Source: Candidatus Aenigmatarchaeota archaeon (GTDB lineage Archaea > Aenigmatarchaeota > Aenigmatarchaeia > QMZP01). From it: a DNA stretch of 15,256 nucleotides. The DNA is taken from positions 1 to 15,256 of the forward strand of contig QMZP01000004.1 in the NCBI GenBank assembly GCA_003663225.1, read 5' to 3'. The notes beneath the pieces were generated by a model that had not been told where the DNA came from, did not search any database, and saw only the letters and a program-made list of their open reading frames with translations. Positions 6,998 through 13,571 of this stretch are shown piece after piece (the stretch's first letter is position 1; each line of letters begins with the position of its first letter). The position numbers were made by a program, and so were the translations under genes.

Positions 6998-7954
6998 ATG
7001 GGCATTAAGGACAGGCTGGTTAGAAAGAAGGAGACCCAATTCTTTTTCTACTCAGGAAAGGGCGGGGTGGGCAAGACATCGATGGCGGCAGCCACTGCCA
7101 TGCACTTCGCAGGAAAGGGCAAGAAGACCCTGATAATATCCACCGACCCGGCCCATTCGCTCTCCGACTCGTTCGAGAAGCCCATCGGAGGCGAGGTCAC
7201 GAAGCTGGGCAAGAACCTCTACGGCCTGGAGATAGACCCGAAGAAGGCGCTGCAGGAGTACAAGGACAAGCTCTCCCCCCAGCTGGAGAAGATCGAGGCC
7301 CTCAGGGGGCTGGGACTCGATGACGCGTTCGACGTCACTGGCATGGCCCCTGGCATAGATGAGATAGCGTCCTTCGACAAATTCCTCCAGTACATGAACT
7401 CCAATGAATATGATGTCATAGTGTTCGATACTGCACCAACAGGGCACGCGTTGCGGTTCCTCTCCCTGCCGGACGTGCTGGACTCGTGGGTGGGGAAGAT
7501 AATCAACATAAGGCTTAGGTTCTCGGGCGTCATAGACACCTTCAAGAAGATACTCCCGTTCGGCGAGGAGGAGAAAGGGCCTGAAATAGGGACAGGCCAG
7601 CTGGAAGCCATGAAGGAAAGGATATGCAGGGCGAAGGAGATACTGTCAGACCCCAAAAAGACGCACTATAATATAGTAATGATACCCGAAGAGATGAGCA
7701 TATTCGAGTCCGAACGGAGCATAGATGTGCTGAAGGAATACGGTATACCGGTAGAGTCCGTGATAGTAAACCAGCTGATACCGCGCAACAGCAAATGCGA
7801 TTTCTGCATGGAAAAGAGGAAGATACAGCAGGAGAGGCTGAAGACCATAAAGAGCAAGTTCGGCAATTTCTCAGTCCTGGAGATGCCTCTGCTGAAAGAG
7901 GAAGTGAAGGGCAGGAAGGCCCTGGAGAAAGCGGGCAAGACGCTCTACGGCTAG
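6998..7954 (+). CDS. Get3/ArsA-family ATPase (TRC40-like)
   Basis: This 318-residue SIMIBI-class ATPase would receive tail-anchored membrane proteins and deliver them to the membrane. The deviant P-loop GKGGVGKTS is at 20-28 with signature Lys21. The switch I region STDPAHSLSDSF is at 48-59, the switch II region DTAPTGHALRFLSLP at 144-158. The Cys pair C267/C270 (CDFC) forms the zinc-bridged dimer of Get3. Met-rich helices of the client groove are plausible (GMAPGIDE, residues 115-122). It is one-domain, length typical of archaeal Get3 (about 320-340), and no arsenite metallochaperone or ArsB is nearby, so protein targeting is likelier than arsenite export. Its TAG stop shares a CTAG palindrome with the stop of the convergent next gene. 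Confidence 0.9.
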   Translation: MGIKDRLVRKKETQFFFYSGKGGVGKTSMAAATAMHFAGKGKKTLIISTDPAHSLSDSFEKPIGGEVTKLGKNLYGLEIDPKKALQEYKDKLSPQLEKIEALRGLGLDDAFDVTGMAPGIDEIASFDKFLQYMNSNEYDVIVFDTAPTGHALRFLSLPDVLDSWVGKIINIRLRFSGVIDTFKKILPFGEEEKGPEIGTGQLEAMKERICRAKEILSDPKKTHYNIVMIPEEMSIFESERSIDVLKEYGIPVESVIVNQLIPRNSKCDFCMEKRKIQQERLKTIKSKFGNFSVLEMPLLKEEVKGRKALEKAGKTLYG

Positions 7955-8283
7955 AAGCCCAGCTTTATCAGAAGACCCATTATGACGAACAGCAGAAGGC
8001 CTGTTATGATAAGGACAGGCGCGAACGTGAGGCATTCATCTGTCGCACCATCACAGTCGTCGTCTATCCCGTTGTCGCATATCTCATCCGACGGAAGCGT
8101 GCCTCCTATGCAGTCGCTCCAGTTGCCGTCGTGGCATACACGGACGCCTGCCTGGCATGCCCCTATGTTGCTCCCGCACGGCCTTGTCTGGCCCTTGAAA
8201 CAGTCAATTGCATGCACCGAAGCGGCGAAAGACACGAAAGCAATCAACGCAACGGAGAGCGCCATTATGTTGCCTTTGCTCAT
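7951..8283 (-). CDS. Small Cys-rich secreted/membrane protein with MopE-like Asp motif
   Basis: This 110-residue protein has three parts. A signal peptide at 1-25 ends in a likely cleavage at VHA-ID. An extracytoplasmic part at 26-84 holds eight cysteines (28, 36, 43, 50, 58, 69, 77, 84). A C-terminal membrane helix at about 87-107 is followed by a short tail. The EICDNGIDDDCDGATDE stretch (68-83) is the MopE-type putative metal-binding repeat (known from surface proteins of bacteria and archaea), and the preceding GACQAG...C...W..C part is its usual companion. Four disulfides and a calcium or copper site are possible. Partners are unknown. It is convergent with Get3 (4-bp overlap) and divergent from the zinc-ribbon gene over only 30 bp. 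Confidence 0.75.
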   Translation of the reverse strand: MSKGNIMALSVALIAFVSFAASVHAIDCFKGQTRPCGSNIGACQAGVRVCHDGNWSDCIGGTLPSDEICDNGIDDDCDGATDECLTFAPVLIITGLLLFVIMGLLIKLGF

Positions 8284-8284
8284 A

Positions 8285-8311
8285 CTTTAATTTAGTAATA
8301 CCCATTATAAA
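8285..8311. promoter_or_regulatory. Compact divergent promoter region (30-bp spacer)
   Basis: Minus: TTTATAATGG (8302-8311) lies 19-28 bp before the ATG at 8283. Plus: CTTTAATTTA (8285-8294) lies 20-29 bp before the ATG at 8314. Two TATA-like boxes fill one 30-bp spacer, so the two genes may compete for factor binding. Confidence 0.45.
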
Positions 8312-8313
8312 TC

Positions 8314-8712
8314 ATGCCAGCCTTTGAGGACCCCGGAGAGGGGATAAAGATACCGCAAAAAAACATAGTCAAGTTCGTGATAAAGGAAGCGCTTAAAGGA
8401 AAGAAAGCGGCTTCGCAGGAAGAGCTTGCATACATAATAGAGCGTGAGCTCAGGAGAGGGGATCCGAAGTACCGGATAACCGGCAGGCGCGCGCGCGAGA
8501 TAGCGCTTGAAGTCCCTGTGAAGGTTGTTACCGAAACCAGAGAGGGTCCCATGCCCAGAAGATGCCCAGCATGCGGCCATTCGCTCAAGAAGTCACACAC
8601 GAGGAACCTGGCAGGCAGGAACATAGTGACCGGCCTGAGCTGCGCTAGATGCGGATATCACGGCGAGAACGGGAAGTGGGCGCCAAGGAAGTACACGTTC
8701 CGTCTCTATTGA
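8314..8712 (+). CDS. Zinc-ribbon protein with N-terminal helical domain, function unknown
   Basis: This 132-residue basic protein has a helical N-terminal half (about 15-70, KNIVKFVIKEALKGKKAAS then EELAYIIERELRR) that could be a winged-helix-like fold. The segment RITGRRAREIALEVPVKVV follows. At 83-113 is a zinc ribbon CPACG...CARCGY. The last residues KWAPRKYTFRLY are strand-like. The layout resembles conserved archaeal hypothetical proteins with the same K/RI(T/S)GRRAREIAL signature followed by a zinc ribbon; I know no tested function. Nucleic-acid binding is likely from charge and fold type. The gene's last 7 bp overlap the end of the convergent IPP isomerase gene. Confidence 0.7.
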   Translation: MPAFEDPGEGIKIPQKNIVKFVIKEALKGKKAASQEELAYIIERELRRGDPKYRITGRRAREIALEVPVKVVTETREGPMPRRCPACGHSLKKSHTRNLAGRNIVTGLSCARCGYHGENGKWAPRKYTFRLY

Positions 8713-9239
8713 CCTTGCTTCGAGTCGTGCCACTCTATGACCTTGTTGAGTATTATCTTGAACCATGGCGTGTACTTGTCAGGATTCTCCTCAACGTCCT
8801 TCTTTACATCCTGAGGCTTCATCCACCTGAAATCCTCTGCTTCCTCCGGGTTCAGTTCCGGGTCACCCTTGTACCTGCCCACGAAAACATGGTCGAGCTC
8901 GTGCTCTGTCAGTCCGTTCTCGAAAGACGCCCTGTAAACGAAGGAGACAACCTCCTCCAGACCCGTATCGAATCCCATCTCCTGCTTAAGCTTCCTGTGC
9001 GCGGCCTCTTCCAGGCTCTCGCCCGGCCTCGGGTGGCTGCAGCATGTGTTGGTCCAGAGACCGCCGCAATGGTATTTGGATGAAGCCCTCTTCTGGAGGA
9101 GCATCTCACCATTGTCATTGAATATGAATATCGAGAATGCCCTGTGCAGCCTGCCTCCGCCTTCATGCGCCTTCATCTTCTCCTCTGTGCCCTTTTCGTT
9201 GTCATCCTCGTCTACCAGAATCACTCTCTCTTCCTTCAT
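8706..9239 (-). CDS. idi: Isopentenyl-diphosphate isomerase, type I (Nudix)
   Basis: This enzyme interconverts IPP and DMAPP, the starter of isoprenoid (archaeal lipid) synthesis; type I needs divalent metal and no flavin. Length is 177 residues. Metal ligands His25 (MKAHEGG), His32 (RLHRAFS) and His69 are present. The catalytic Cys67 lies in WTNTCCSHP, and the Glu pair 112/114 is in TEHELDHVF. The Nudix-like helix is RPGESLEEAAHRKLKQEMG (71-89). All active-site groups are intact. The TNTCCSHP and EHELD forms resemble eukaryotic and haloarchaeal type I more than Escherichia coli. Most archaea use the unrelated type II enzyme, so this gene may be a lineage marker or acquired. It has its own TATA-like box. 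Confidence 0.93.
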   Translation of the reverse strand: MKEERVILVDEDDNEKGTEEKMKAHEGGGRLHRAFSIFIFNDNGEMLLQKRASSKYHCGGLWTNTCCSHPRPGESLEEAAHRKLKQEMGFDTGLEEVVSFVYRASFENGLTEHELDHVFVGRYKGDPELNPEEAEDFRWMKPQDVKKDVEENPDKYTPWFKIILNKVIEWHDSKQGQ

Positions 9240-9260
9240 CTTGTTAATTTCACGGGAATC

Positions 9261-9270
9261 ATATAAATAA
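9261..9270 (-). promoter_or_regulatory. TATA-like box for idi
   Basis: The minus strand reads TTATTTATAT 22-31 bp before the idi ATG. Confidence 0.5.
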
Positions 9271-9300
9271 ATTCAGCAGCATCCGGGCTTCTGTTAAAGA

Positions 9301-9308
9301 ATATAAAG
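9301..9308 (+). promoter_or_regulatory. TATA-like box for the large secreted/membrane protein
   Basis: ATATAAAG lies 21-28 bp before the ATG at 9329. Confidence 0.5.
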
Positions 9309-9328
9309 CTAATATTCAATTAGAGTTT

Positions 9329-10696
9329 ATGAGCAGAGCCCATATTCTTGCGGTTTTTGCATTGATGTTGACGCTCCTTGCTCAGCCAGTCTTTGCCGAA
9401 CTGCAGAAGCCGGTTGAGCTCAGCATAAGCCCTGACTACATAAAAACTGATCTCAGGGAACCCGCTGTCTTCCTTCTGACGGTCCGGAACAACATAAACA
9501 TCCCCGAGAAGCTCAAGGTCAGGATAATTGGGCCGCACATACACTGGGCCAACAATCCAATAATAATGCTGGCAGTCCCGAAGAACGTGACCAAGCAGTT
9601 CAACATAACCTTCTACCCCGTCACTTACAGGGGGGTGTTCGACTTCAACATAACCATGACGTCTTACGCGCATGCAGACCTTTTCGAGAGCATGAACGTT
9701 ACCATAGACATACCCGAGCCCATAGTGATAGAAGACGTCTCGGTGGAGAGGGAAGGGAATGACATTGCAGCCACTTTCAGGATAGAGACGCTGAAAGAGG
9801 AAAGCATAGACATACTAATGAACGTCTTCGATTCTGACGGTGACCTGGTGGCCACTTCAGATAGTGATTATACTGTGCACGGGGAAAGAAACATAACCCA
9901 GAGGGTCACCGTGCCCGAGAACCTGCTTGCAGGCGAATACGTGATGGAATATACAGTCAACGGCAACATGACCGGTGGCGTCAACTTCACCGTGGAGCCC
10001 GTGCACAACGTGGACAGGACAGAGAGACTGGAGGCCAACATTGTGCACGGTAACGTCATAATAACCTTCAAGAACATGGGCAATGTGGTAGAGCGTGATT
10101 ACACCGTATACGAGAGCCTGCCGTCCGATGCGATAACAGGTTTCATAACAGACCCATCTGACTGCTCAGACGAGTCCGGGAGAAAGCTGTGCGAATACGT
10201 CATACCAGAGCTGGGCCCCGGCGAGACCGCCATGATATCATACAGGGTCGAGTACTGGCCCGCATACGTCCAGCTCATGGCAGCGGTTCTTATAGTCGCA
10301 GTCATAGCAGGGTTCTCATTCATACGGGTCACAAAACCGAGCATAACAAAGCGTGCTGTGAGGAAGACAAGCACTGAGCATCATATTATAATAGAGATAA
10401 GGAACCCGTTCCTGCACCACCTCAAGGATGTCGTGATCAGGGACTGGGTGTCCCCTCTTGCAAGCGTTATGCAAAAGGAGATAGAATCCGTGAAGCCCGT
10501 GCTCAAGAGGTCTGACGCTGGTACAGAGCTCATATGGAAGCTCGGTGACATAAAGCCCAAGGAAGTGCGCATACTGAGCTACAAGATAAAGACTGCAGTG
10601 GAAGGCAATCTCAAGATGCCGCGCGCGTATGCCAGGTTCAGGACACCCAAGGGCGGCAGGGGCAAGGTATTCTCTGGGCAGATACAAGTAGGATGA
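9329..10696 (+). CDS. Surface-anchored beta-domain protein with related domains on both sides of the membrane
   Basis: This 455-residue protein has a signal peptide (1-23, hydrophobic core ILAVFALMLTLL, cleavage likely at VFA-EL). About 290 extracytoplasmic residues follow, with many N-x-S/T sites (for example NVTKQFNITF) and beta-rich, Ig/NEW3-like segments. A single membrane helix lies at about 312-332 (LMAAVLIVAVIAGF), then a basic 120-residue cytoplasmic domain. The domain before the helix (about 237-311, ending IPELGPGETAMISYRVE) and the one after it (about 352-424, ending GDIKPKEVRILSYKIK) align well with each other, so a module appears duplicated across the membrane. The family is unknown to me; similar multi-domain surface proteins are common in archaea. 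A role in cell envelope organisation is inference. Its stop directly abuts the 3' end of the convergent tRNA-Tyr. Confidence 0.65.
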   Translation: MSRAHILAVFALMLTLLAQPVFAELQKPVELSISPDYIKTDLREPAVFLLTVRNNINIPEKLKVRIIGPHIHWANNPIIMLAVPKNVTKQFNITFYPVTYRGVFDFNITMTSYAHADLFESMNVTIDIPEPIVIEDVSVEREGNDIAATFRIETLKEESIDILMNVFDSDGDLVATSDSDYTVHGERNITQRVTVPENLLAGEYVMEYTVNGNMTGGVNFTVEPVHNVDRTERLEANIVHGNVIITFKNMGNVVERDYTVYESLPSDAITGFITDPSDCSDESGRKLCEYVIPELGPGETAMISYRVEYWPAYVQLMAAVLIVAVIAGFSFIRVTKPSITKRAVRKTSTEHHIIIEIRNPFLHHLKDVVIRDWVSPLASVMQKEIESVKPVLKRSDAGTELIWKLGDIKPKEVRILSYKIKTAVEGNLKMPRAYARFRTPKGGRGKVFSGQIQVG

Positions 10697-10732
10697 TCCG
10701 GTGGGTGAGATTCGAACTCACGACTCCGCGGT

Positions 10733-10778
10733 CTCAGTCTCTCATTCTCGCCGAAGCGAATCAAAAGACCGTTTGAGG
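10733..10778 (-). other. tRNA-Tyr intron at canonical position 37/38
   Basis: This 46-nt insert follows G37 and precedes A38. Exon CTGT pairs with intron ACTG except for one T-T mismatch, then CTC pairs with GAG. The bulges AGC and AGA hold the cut sites, giving a relaxed bulge-helix-bulge. The inner part forms a hairpin around TCGC-TTCG-GCGA. Confidence 0.78.
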
Positions 10779-10800
10779 CTACAGCCGCGTGCTCTGGCCA

Positions 10801-10827
10801 TTGCTCCGGACTTACGCTGTAAGCACG
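10801..10827 (-). other. Second insertion in tRNA-Tyr, within the D-loop
   Basis: These 27 nt lie between A16 and U17 of the D-loop and contain a small hairpin GCTTAC-AGC-GTAAGT. I could not build a clean bulge-helix-bulge at its ends, so a non-canonical intron is probable rather than proven. Boundaries are set by the fit of the remaining D-loop. Confidence 0.6.
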
Positions 10828-10867
10828 TCTGAGCTACCACCGGTTAAGTATATACAATAGCTAATTG

Positions 10868-10879
10868 CTTTAAATAAAT
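10868..10879 (-). promoter_or_regulatory. TATA-like box for tRNA-Tyr
   Basis: The minus strand reads ATTTATTTAAAG, 25-36 bp before the tRNA 5' end, just after the DUF106 stop. It separates the tRNA from the sec operon transcript. Confidence 0.55.
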
Positions 10880-10886
10880 TGATAAC

Positions 10887-11306
10887 CTACTCGACGCCCA
10901 GCAGCTTCCTGAAGAAGAAGGTCGAAGGCAGTGTTATTATTATGTACCATACAAACCATGTCGTCTGCGAGCCTATGAACGGTATGTAGAAAGGCATGTT
11001 CACCACAAGCTCTGAATACTGCGCCCCTACCCATCCCAGGAACACGAAGAATATGAGCATGGACGCCATCATGGGCTTCATGTTCTGGCTGAACTGCTTC
11101 TGGCTCTGCTTCAGGAGCTCGCCCGTTATGGCGTTGACCTCCTCCATGTTGCCGGCCTTCTGGGCCTTCTTCGACTTGTCCTGAAGCCTCTTCATCTCAG
11201 CCTTTATCCTTCTCATCTCTTGTGGGTCTGTCAGCAGCCTGTACAATATGGCAAGGGCCAATGAAAGACCGAGAGTGAAACCCAAAACCTCTATAACACC
11301 TGACAT
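10887..11306 (-). CDS. DUF106 membrane protein (EMC3/TMCO1/YidC-like insertase)
   Basis: This 139-residue protein of the Oxa1 superfamily is the archaeal YidC-like insertase that helps integrate membrane proteins. Helix 1 is at about 4-24. A charged cytoplasmic helical hairpin follows (about 25-78; QEMRRIKAEMKRLQDKSKK then KAGNMEEVNAITGELLKQSQ). Helices 2 and 3 (80-100, 113-132) come after, with KPMMASMLIFFVFLGWV and the typical FYIPFIGS loop. Three helices plus a coiled cytoplasmic segment, and its place at the end of the secY-adkA operon, match the archaeal family. The start ATG follows the AdkA-like stop with no gap, implying tight co-translation. Confidence 0.88.
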   Translation of the reverse strand: MSGVIEVLGFTLGLSLALAILYRLLTDPQEMRRIKAEMKRLQDKSKKAQKAGNMEEVNAITGELLKQSQKQFSQNMKPMMASMLIFFVFLGWVGAQYSELVVNMPFYIPFIGSQTTWFVWYIIITLPSTFFFRKLLGVE

Positions 11307-11837
11307 CTAAACACCTTTACCCATCACTGATGACATTACTTCCTTGCATTCCCTGAGGGCGTCCTTGACCTCGCCCTTACTGACCTCTATTATCTTGAGC
11401 AGCGAACCCCCGAGCGATGCGTACATCGCGGCATATGCCCTGTTGATGTGTTGCTGCTTCCAGTCTATCCTGCTGTTCCCCCTCTCATGGGGCGTCTCGA
11501 AAAGCATGATAACGTCAGGGGAGAAAGCCTCGAAGAACTCCTTCGGTACGAGCGGCAGGTATCCGTTCTCTGTCTTCATTGTTATCGGTCCCTCTACTAT
11601 GACGCTTAGGCCTGACCTCAGGGCATCTGACACTTCCCTTTCAACGTTCTTGTAGAAGCCGTCTCTGGCCTTCCTCACCGTGTCGGAAAGCTCGTCCTTT
11701 AGCCCGGAGATGCCTAGTTTCTCGAAGCTCACATGCTTGAAGTCCATGAGGCTGTTCTTGGAGCCGCCTATGGTCATCTCCACTATTGTGTCCCTTCCGG
11801 TCTCTTCAAGTCCTGTGATGAAAATTATCTTCGACAT
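11307..11837 (-). CDS. adkA: AdkA-family adenylate kinase homologue, probably catalytically dead
   Basis: Archaeal AdkA interconverts AMP plus ATP and 2 ADP. Position in the operon (after secY, before DUF106) and the body identify it: ITMKTENGYLPLVPKEFF matches the family's conserved xIxTxxGYLPGLP region. DVIMLFETPHE and INRAYAAMYASLGGSLLKI match the end. However, the P-loop GIPGVGKST of the family is here GLEETGRDT (9-17), with Lys changed to Arg and Ser/Thr to Asp. The Arg-rich LID between FETPHE and HINRA is shortened by roughly 15 residues. At 176 residues it is shorter than the usual about 190-195. ATP binding and phosphoryl transfer are probably lost; a structural or regulatory role is inference. 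No frame damage is seen. Confidence 0.85.
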   Translation of the reverse strand: MSKIIFITGLEETGRDTIVEMTIGGSKNSLMDFKHVSFEKLGISGLKDELSDTVRKARDGFYKNVEREVSDALRSGLSVIVEGPITMKTENGYLPLVPKEFFEAFSPDVIMLFETPHERGNSRIDWKQQHINRAYAAMYASLGGSLLKIIEVSKGEVKDALRECKEVMSSVMGKGV

Positions 11838-11838
11838 G

Positions 11839-13353
11839 CTACTCTATCAGCCTCCTGAGAGCCGGATGCATATCCTCCATGTGCTGCATCGCTAGTTCCT
11901 CGTACATCTGATATATTATCATCGTGGCTAATAAAATCCCCGTTCCGGTGCCCAGCGCGTTCGTGAAATCAGCATACGCAGCCAGCGCACCCACCGCTGC
12001 CCCTCCCAGAACGGCCAGGTATGGTATGTACCTGTTCAATACCCTTTCTATTATCCTGACGTCCCTCCTGTACCCCGGTATCTGCATGCCTGTGGACTGT
12101 ATCTGGTTGGCGACGCTTCTCGAATCCATGCCTGAAGTGGACATCCAGAATATCGCGAATACCGTGGAACCGCCTATAAGGAACAGCGAATAGAATACCA
12201 CCCTTGCTATATCAGTCAGCGGGACCGCTGTCAGTGACGTGAGCCCTGTGCCTACAGCGAAAAGGAACCATGCCAGTATCCCCAACATCCCGAAGCCCAC
12301 TGCGAGCTTCCAGCCCTTCTTCTTCGTGAAATACGCCAGTATTGCGCCCAGCAGAGCGAACACGCCGATAAATATCATCACCTGCTGTATCACTATGTTG
12401 TTGGGCACAGTGAGGAAGTATATGATTCCGCCTGTCGGATTGCCGCTGGAATCAAACGTTCCCAGCAGCGAGGGTGCCGATATCCTGGACATCAACTGTA
12501 TGTTGGCAAGCAGCGCTGCCGCAAGTATAACGGGTATGTTTGACGTATAGAAGAACTTCAGCGGCCATCTCCTGCCAAACCCTCTTATGGACCCGAACGC
12601 CAGCGGTATCTCGACCTTTATGGACTGGGCGTATATCACCAGCAGGAACACGAGCACGGTCGCTATCACCGGCATCAGCGAAAGGAACGCGTTTATCGGG
12701 GAGTTCTGGCCAAGGAAATATATCATCTGCGGTATCCTTCCGAACGGGACGCCTTCCTCGTTCACGAACGGGTTTATCATGCCGATTATCATCGACTTGG
12801 AGACTCCCGCCACTATGAACAGACCGACACCCGAGCCGAAGCCCCATTTCGATATTATCTCGTCCATGAATATGACAAGTATGCCGCCCATCGCTATCTG
12901 GGCTATGACTATGAAAGTGAGGTTCGGAGCAGCGGCGGGCACGGCACCCATCAGGACGTATATCGCGCCCTCTACGATCGATAGTATGATGGCAAGCAGC
13001 TTTTGCGTTCCCTGGAACAGGGACTTGCCCTCCTCTGTCTGCAGGTCCCATGGTATGAGCTTGGAACCGACAAGCAGCTGCAGCAGTATGGACGCCGTGA
13101 CTATGGGGCCGATGCCCAACGTCATGAGCGAACCGAACGTTGAGCCAAGAAGAATCTGGAGCGTCTGGAAGTGCTCGAAACCGGTCTCAGACACGCCGTA
13201 TACCTGTATCTGCGACATCAGGAAGTATATTATCAGTATCATCCCAGTCCATTTGAGTTTGTTCTTGAACGTGAGCCTTCCTACTGGCCCGGTTACCCCA
13301 GGCAGCTTCTCCAGAACCCCTAAATATACCTGTTGCAAAGACAAGAATCCCAC
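11839..13353 (-). CDS. secY: Preprotein translocase subunit SecY
   Basis: This 504-residue, 10-helix channel protein of the Sec61/SecYEG complex exports unfolded proteins and inserts membrane proteins. The archaeal N-terminus leads into TFKNKLKWTGMILIIYFLMS (helix 1) and a plug region. TLGIGPIVTASILLQLLVGS is the helix 2b signature, and IPLAFGSIRGFGRRWPLKFF is the cytoplasmic loop that contacts the ribosome. Then SGMDSRSVANQIQSTGMQIP and GYRRDVRIIERVLNRYIP are the second ribosome-contact loop. Start is GTG at 13353; no in-frame ATG fits, and an in-frame stop lies 6 codons upstream. A TATA-like box 38-47 bp upstream may give an internal promoter. The adkA ATG follows the stop closely. Confidence 0.95.
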   Translation of the reverse strand: MGFLSLQQVYLGVLEKLPGVTGPVGRLTFKNKLKWTGMILIIYFLMSQIQVYGVSETGFEHFQTLQILLGSTFGSLMTLGIGPIVTASILLQLLVGSKLIPWDLQTEEGKSLFQGTQKLLAIILSIVEGAIYVLMGAVPAAAPNLTFIVIAQIAMGGILVIFMDEIISKWGFGSGVGLFIVAGVSKSMIIGMINPFVNEEGVPFGRIPQMIYFLGQNSPINAFLSLMPVIATVLVFLLVIYAQSIKVEIPLAFGSIRGFGRRWPLKFFYTSNIPVILAAALLANIQLMSRISAPSLLGTFDSSGNPTGGIIYFLTVPNNIVIQQVMIFIGVFALLGAILAYFTKKKGWKLAVGFGMLGILAWFLFAVGTGLTSLTAVPLTDIARVVFYSLFLIGGSTVFAIFWMSTSGMDSRSVANQIQSTGMQIPGYRRDVRIIERVLNRYIPYLAVLGGAAVGALAAYADFTNALGTGTGILLATMIIYQMYEELAMQHMEDMHPALRRLIE

Positions 13354-13390
13354 CGCTTGGTTAGCTAATTAGAATAATTATGTTGGTTGC

Positions 13391-13400
13391 TTTAATATGT
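13391..13400 (-). promoter_or_regulatory. Possible internal promoter before secY
   Basis: The minus strand reads ACATATTAAA in the 58-bp gap after the zinc-ribbon gene, 38-47 bp before the secY GTG. It is the only sizeable gap in this tightly packed operon. Confidence 0.35.
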
Positions 13401-13411
13401 TTTCCGATATC

Positions 13412-13555
13412 CTAGTTTTCGACATCCTCCTCGACTACTAGCGGCCCGCGGTATCCGCAGTCCTTGCATATGTATATTATGCCGAGCCTTCCGCCCATCC
13501 ATAGTGACACGTTCCTTGAGCCGCATTCTGGACATTTCTTGGTGTGCGATAGCAT
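13412..13555 (-). CDS. 47-residue zinc-ribbon protein between uL15 and SecY
   Basis: This very small protein starts MLSHTKKCPECGSRNVSLWM and then reads GGRLGIIYICKDCGYRGPLV. Two CxxC pairs, Cys8/Cys11 and Cys30/Cys33, separated by 18 residues, form a rubredoxin/TFIIS-type zinc ribbon, and an acidic tail EEDVEN ends it. It starts 16 bp after the uL15 stop (ATG at 13555), is in the same direction and keeps an open frame of regular codon use, so it is a real operon gene. Similar short zinc ribbons occur in archaeal genomes; function is not known. A ribosome- or translocon-bound role is inference from position. Confidence 0.82.
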   Translation of the reverse strand: MLSHTKKCPECGSRNVSLWMGGRLGIIYICKDCGYRGPLVVEEDVEN

Positions 13556-13571
13556 GCACTACCCCCATTGC

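Larger units (their letters stand above)
10697..10843 (-). tRNA. tRNA-Tyr (GTA) with two insertions
   Basis: The acceptor CCGGTGG pairs with CCACCGG, with discriminator A. C1-G72 and A73 are the archaeal tRNA-Tyr identity set. The D-stem is GCTC/GAGC, the anticodon stem CGCGG/CCGCG. Anticodon GTA is at 10782-10780. The variable loop is GAGTC, and the T-arm is GTGAG/CTCAC with TTCGAAT. Removing a 46-nt anticodon-loop insert and a 27-nt D-loop insert leaves a regular 74-nt tRNA, whose D-loop AGATGGCCA has the expected A14, G15, G18, G19 and A21. CCA is not encoded. Confidence 0.92.

Noticed and set aside
6998..7954. Arsenite-pump ATPase ArsA
   Set aside because: Only one ATPase domain, a Get3-type CxxC, and no ars genes nearby; Get3-like targeting is the better reading.
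10697..10843. Permuted or split tRNA gene
   Set aside because: All arms occur in normal order on one strand; two simple insertions explain the length.
12587..13372. A 261-residue plus-strand frame over secY
   Set aside because: It is a shadow of SecY codon structure; composition (many Met, Pro, Ser, no domain pattern) is typical for antisense of membrane proteins.
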